NCBI GenBank assembly: GCA_017391185.1
Contig: JAFOZN010000223.1
Coordinates: 1-8,734 of the forward strand
Reading direction: 5' to 3'
Source of the DNA: Alistipes sp.
GTDB lineage: Bacteria; Bacteroidota; Bacteroidia; Bacteroidales; Rikenellaceae
Length of the DNA stretch: 8,734 nucleotides
Shown here one piece after another: positions 6,837 to 8,734 of the stretch. The translations under genes were made by a program, and so were the position numbers. A model generated the notes under the pieces. That model made no database searches and was not told the DNA's origin. It was given only the letters and a program-made list of their open reading frames with translations. The first letter of the stretch is position 1; each line of letters starts with the position of its first letter.

Positions 6837-6877
6837 AATAACGAGATAGACAAGCACAAAAGGTCTATCTCGTTATT
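6837..6877 (+). terminator. Perfect 15-bp hairpin after the DUF2795 gene
   Basis: Arms AATAACGAGATAGAC (6837-6851) and GTCTATCTCGTTATT (6863-6877) are exactly complementary around an 11-base loop. The downstream tract, GTTTAGC, is only weakly T-rich, although the arm itself ends TTATT. It probably terminates or attenuates transcription from the DUF2795 promoter; it could also protect the mRNA 3' end. It lies 40 bases before the glutaminase start. Confidence 0.7.
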
Positions 6878-6917
6878 GTTTAGCAGAAGAAAATTTGACC
6901 ACAAAAATAATCTCACT

Positions 6918-7832
6918 ATGGATTATCAGCAACTATTAGAGAATATTTACCAATCTATTATGCCCTATGCAGGGGATGGTAAGCAGGCTGACTACATTCC
7001 CGAATTGGCAAAGGTCAACCCCGATCAATTTGGCATGTATATTCACTCGATATATGGAGAGACGGCTTCCGTAGGAGACGCCGACACGAGATTTTCCATA
7101 CAAAGTATATCAAAAGTTTTTGCTCTTGCCTTATGTCTTTCTATCAAAGGAGACGAGCTATGGAAAAGAGTCGGCAGAGAGCCTTCGGGAACTACATTCA
7201 ACTCTCTGATTCAGCTTGAAGTGGAGCATGGCATACCTCGCAACCCATTTATCAATGCGGGAGCTATCGTAATGGCAGACATACTACTCTCACATTTCGA
7301 GCAGCCAGAGAGAGATTTCTTAAGTTTTGTAAGAGCAATAGCCGAAGACGAGACCATTGACTACAATAGAGATGTGGCAAACTCGGAACGCGAGAATGGA
7401 TATCTAAATGCCGCAATCGCCAATCTGCTAAAGTATCATGGCACAATCGAGAACGACATAGAGAGCGTACTGCATTTCTATTTTATGATGTGTTCGATAG
7501 AGATGAATTGCCGAGAACTGGCTTTTGCCTTTTTAGCATTTGCCAACCATCGCCGCCGTTTTGACTATGCAGGCATCACACTCACTTCATCACAAGTTAA
7601 ACGCATTAATGCCATAATGCAGACTTGCGGATTTTATGATGAGGCTGGGGAATTTGCCTACTTTGTAGGTCTGCCTGGGAAGAGTGGCGTTGGTGGAGGT
7701 ATAGTTGCAATACATCCGCTGCAATACTCTGTAGCGGTGTGGAGTCCACGTCTAAACCCAAAGGGAAATTCGGTAATGGGAATGAAGGCGTTAGAGTTAC
7801 TCACAACCGAGACCAAGGAGTCAATTTTCTAA
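6918..7832 (+). CDS. glsA: Glutaminase A
   Basis: This 304-residue enzyme hydrolyses L-glutamine to L-glutamate and ammonia in the cytoplasm (EC 3.5.1.2). It has the serine beta-lactamase-like fold of bacterial GlsA. Seen: an N-terminal GKQADYIPELAKVNPDQFG (21-39) typical of the family, the catalytic SxxK motif in FSIQSISKVF (59-68; Ser63 and Lys66), EPSGTTFNSL (88-97) and PRNPFINAGAI (107-117). The C-terminal loop GLPGKSGVGGGI (251-262) is also present. Length agrees with E. coli YbaS and YneH (about 310). I chose the ATG at 6918 over an in-frame TTG at 6876, because the TTG lies in the right arm of the preceding hairpin and adds residues foreign to the family. No recognisable -7 box lies between the hairpin and the gene, so it may depend on read-through. 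No glutamate decarboxylase or GadC gene adjoins it, unlike the acid-resistance clusters of some Bacteroides. Confidence 0.95.
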   Translation: MDYQQLLENIYQSIMPYAGDGKQADYIPELAKVNPDQFGMYIHSIYGETASVGDADTRFSIQSISKVFALALCLSIKGDELWKRVGREPSGTTFNSLIQLEVEHGIPRNPFINAGAIVMADILLSHFEQPERDFLSFVRAIAEDETIDYNRDVANSERENGYLNAAIANLLKYHGTIENDIESVLHFYFMMCSIEMNCRELAFAFLAFANHRRRFDYAGITLTSSQVKRINAIMQTCGFYDEAGEFAYFVGLPGKSGVGGGIVAIHPLQYSVAVWSPRLNPKGNSVMGMKALELLTTETKESIF

Positions 7833-7855
7833 TCTACGCAAGATGTTACAAACAG

Positions 7856-7899
7856 CAGAGCCTGCCAAACATTAAGTTTAGGCAGGCTCTGTTTTTTAT
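7856..7899 (+). terminator. Rho-independent terminator of glsA
   Basis: CAGAGCCTGCC (7856-7866) pairs perfectly with GGCAGGCTCTG (7881-7891). The stem can extend by AAAC (7867-7870) with GTTT (7876-7879) if A7880 bulges, leaving a 5-base loop. A T-rich run (TTTTTTATTTTT) follows directly. It starts 24 bases after the glsA stop. The opposite strand has only a weak T run, so it serves mainly the plus strand, though it may also help end the convergent transporter transcript. Confidence 0.9.
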
Positions 7900-7909
7900 T
7901 TTTGAGAAA

Positions 7910-8734
7910 TTACTTCTTACGCCAGAGGTTATTCATCTCCTCAAGAGTCTTGCCCTTAGTCTCAGGGACAAGCTTCCAAACAAAGATTGCAGCGACAACG
8001 CAAATCACACCATACAAAGCATAGGCGAACATATGGCCAAACTTATCGCCCATCTCACCCAATCGCATATTATACATAGGCAAGAAGGTAGAAGATACGA
8101 TAAAGTTGAAGATCCACTGGAAAGCTACCGCTACGGCCACCGCTGCACCACGAATGGTATTAGGGAAAATCTCAGATATCAAAACCCAACAGATAGGACC
8201 CCAGCTAAACATAAATGATGCACTATAAACCATGATGCTGACAACTGCTACGATAGCTGGCATGCCCGCTACTAGGTTACTCAAAGCAACACCAAATGCG
8301 CCCAAAGCCATACCGATAGAGCCATAGATCAAAAGTGGCTTGCGGCCCCACTTCTCTACGGTAAATACAGCCAAGAGAGTAAACAAGATATTGATAACGC
8401 CCATGATAACGGTCTGAACCATTGGGTTACCCATACCCATAGTATCGAAGATACGTGGCGCGAAGTACAACACCGCATTGATACCTACAATCTGCTGGAA
8501 GACGCTGAGCATGATACCGATGAAGATCACCAACCAGCCGTAAGTAAAGAGCTTCTCTGTCTTCTCATGAGTCGTAGCCTTAATCTCCGAGAGGATTGTA
8601 GCAGCACGCTGAGAGCCATTGATACGGCCCAAAACCTTAAGCGCAGCGTCATCCTTACCCACCAAAGCCAAGTAACGTGGAGTCTCAGGCACACACAAGA
8701 TAAGCAAAGCAAACAATCCCGCAGGAACAACCTC
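7910..8734 (-). CDS. XylE-like MFS sugar:H+ symporter, C-terminal half only (5' end outside window)
   Basis: The 274 residues here are the C-terminal half of a sugar-porter family MFS transporter of the inner membrane. The reading frame runs unbroken through the right edge, so the true start lies beyond it; the TTG at 8716 is not a start. Numbering from the edge, PETPRYL (16-22) is the sugar-porter motif after helix 6. QQIVGINAVLYFAP (80-93) is helix 7. GRKPLLI (130-136) is the loop motif after helix 8. SWGPICWVLISEIFPNTIRG (177-196) covers helix 10 and the following loop, and PETKGKTLEEM (257-267) is the C-terminal signature. Gln80, Gln81, Asn86, Trp183 and Gln206 align with the E. coli XylE xylose-binding residues Gln288, Gln289, Asn294, Trp392 and Gln415. 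This suggests a xylose- or glucose-type substrate, although the substrate cannot be proved and the N-terminal helices are unseen. It converges on glsA. Confidence 0.92.
   Translation of the reverse strand, partial: EVVPAGLFALLILCVPETPRYLALVGKDDAALKVLGRINGSQRAATILSEIKATTHEKTEKLFTYGWLVIFIGIMLSVFQQIVGINAVLYFAPRIFDTMGMGNPMVQTVIMGVINILFTLLAVFTVEKWGRKPLLIYGSIGMALGAFGVALSNLVAGMPAIVAVVSIMVYSASFMFSWGPICWVLISEIFPNTIRGAAVAVAVAFQWIFNFIVSSTFLPMYNMRLGEMGDKFGHMFAYALYGVICVVAAIFVWKLVPETKGKTLEEMNNLWRKK

Noticed and set aside
6876..6917. TTG start that would add 14 residues to glutaminase
   Set aside because: The TTG lies in the arm of the preceding hairpin; the ATG at 6918 gives a family-typical N-terminus.
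7739..8218. Open frame of 159 codons on the plus strand spanning the glsA end and the transporter
   Set aside because: It crosses a strong terminator, overlaps glsA in another frame and is antisense to the sugar transporter; no protein motif.
1..8734. Search for CRISPR, tRNA/rRNA, insertion sequence, toxin-antitoxin, phage-defence or riboswitch elements
   Set aside because: No direct-repeat array, tRNA cloverleaf, transposase motif or cobalamin-riboswitch-like B12 box was recognised by eye in any intergenic region; a covariance-model scan would be the decisive check.

Overview
The window looks like ordinary chromosome from a gut-type member of the Bacteroidales. Three signs support this. Several upstream regions carry the Bacteroidota -7 promoter element TAnnTTFG-type motif (TAnnTTTG), and Shine-Dalgarno sequences are weak or absent. 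The gene content is typical of the order: a secreted GH106 rhamnosidase-like enzyme, a BaiN-type flavoprotein, an HGVHSPFVY-motif protein and a DUF2795 protein. The genus cannot be fixed from the sequence alone. I see no rRNA, tRNA, CRISPR array, IS element, phage gene or attachment site.

Layout. (1) Bases 1-3975, minus strand: a compact three-gene unit read right to left. It encodes a small TSCPD-domain protein, a 1091-residue exported GH106 family alpha-L-rhamnosidase-like glycosidase, and a hotdog-fold PaaI-type thioesterase cut by the left edge. Spacers are 20 and 8 bases. (2) Bases 3976-4094: a short divergent promoter region with one -7-like element for each direction. (3) Bases 4095-6428, plus strand: a BaiN/HI0933-type FAD oxidoreductase; then a 173-residue protein that looks like a Bacteroidota SAM methyltransferase that has lost its SAM-binding core; then, overlapping it by 4 bases (ATGA), a PduO-type cob(I)alamin adenosyltransferase. 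(4) Bases 6429-6585: an intergenic region with the best promoter of the window. It drives a 73-residue, very acidic DUF2795 protein, followed by a perfect 15-bp hairpin. (5) Bases 6918-7832: glutaminase A, ending at a strong rho-independent terminator. (6) Bases 7910-8734, minus strand and convergent: the C-terminal half of a XylE-like sugar:H+ symporter, cut by the right edge.

The genes do not form one obvious pathway. Plausible functional links are limited. The GH106 enzyme would release rhamnose from plant or microbial glycans, but it has no SusC/SusD or regulator beside it here. The adenosyltransferase makes adenosylcobalamin for enzymes encoded elsewhere; methylmalonyl-CoA mutase is the usual client in this order. 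The XylE-like transporter imports a monosaccharide. I found no convincing new defence, mobile or RNA system. The most unusual items are the shrunken methyltransferase-like gene translationally coupled to the adenosyltransferase, and the acidic DUF2795 gene with its strong promoter and long hairpin.
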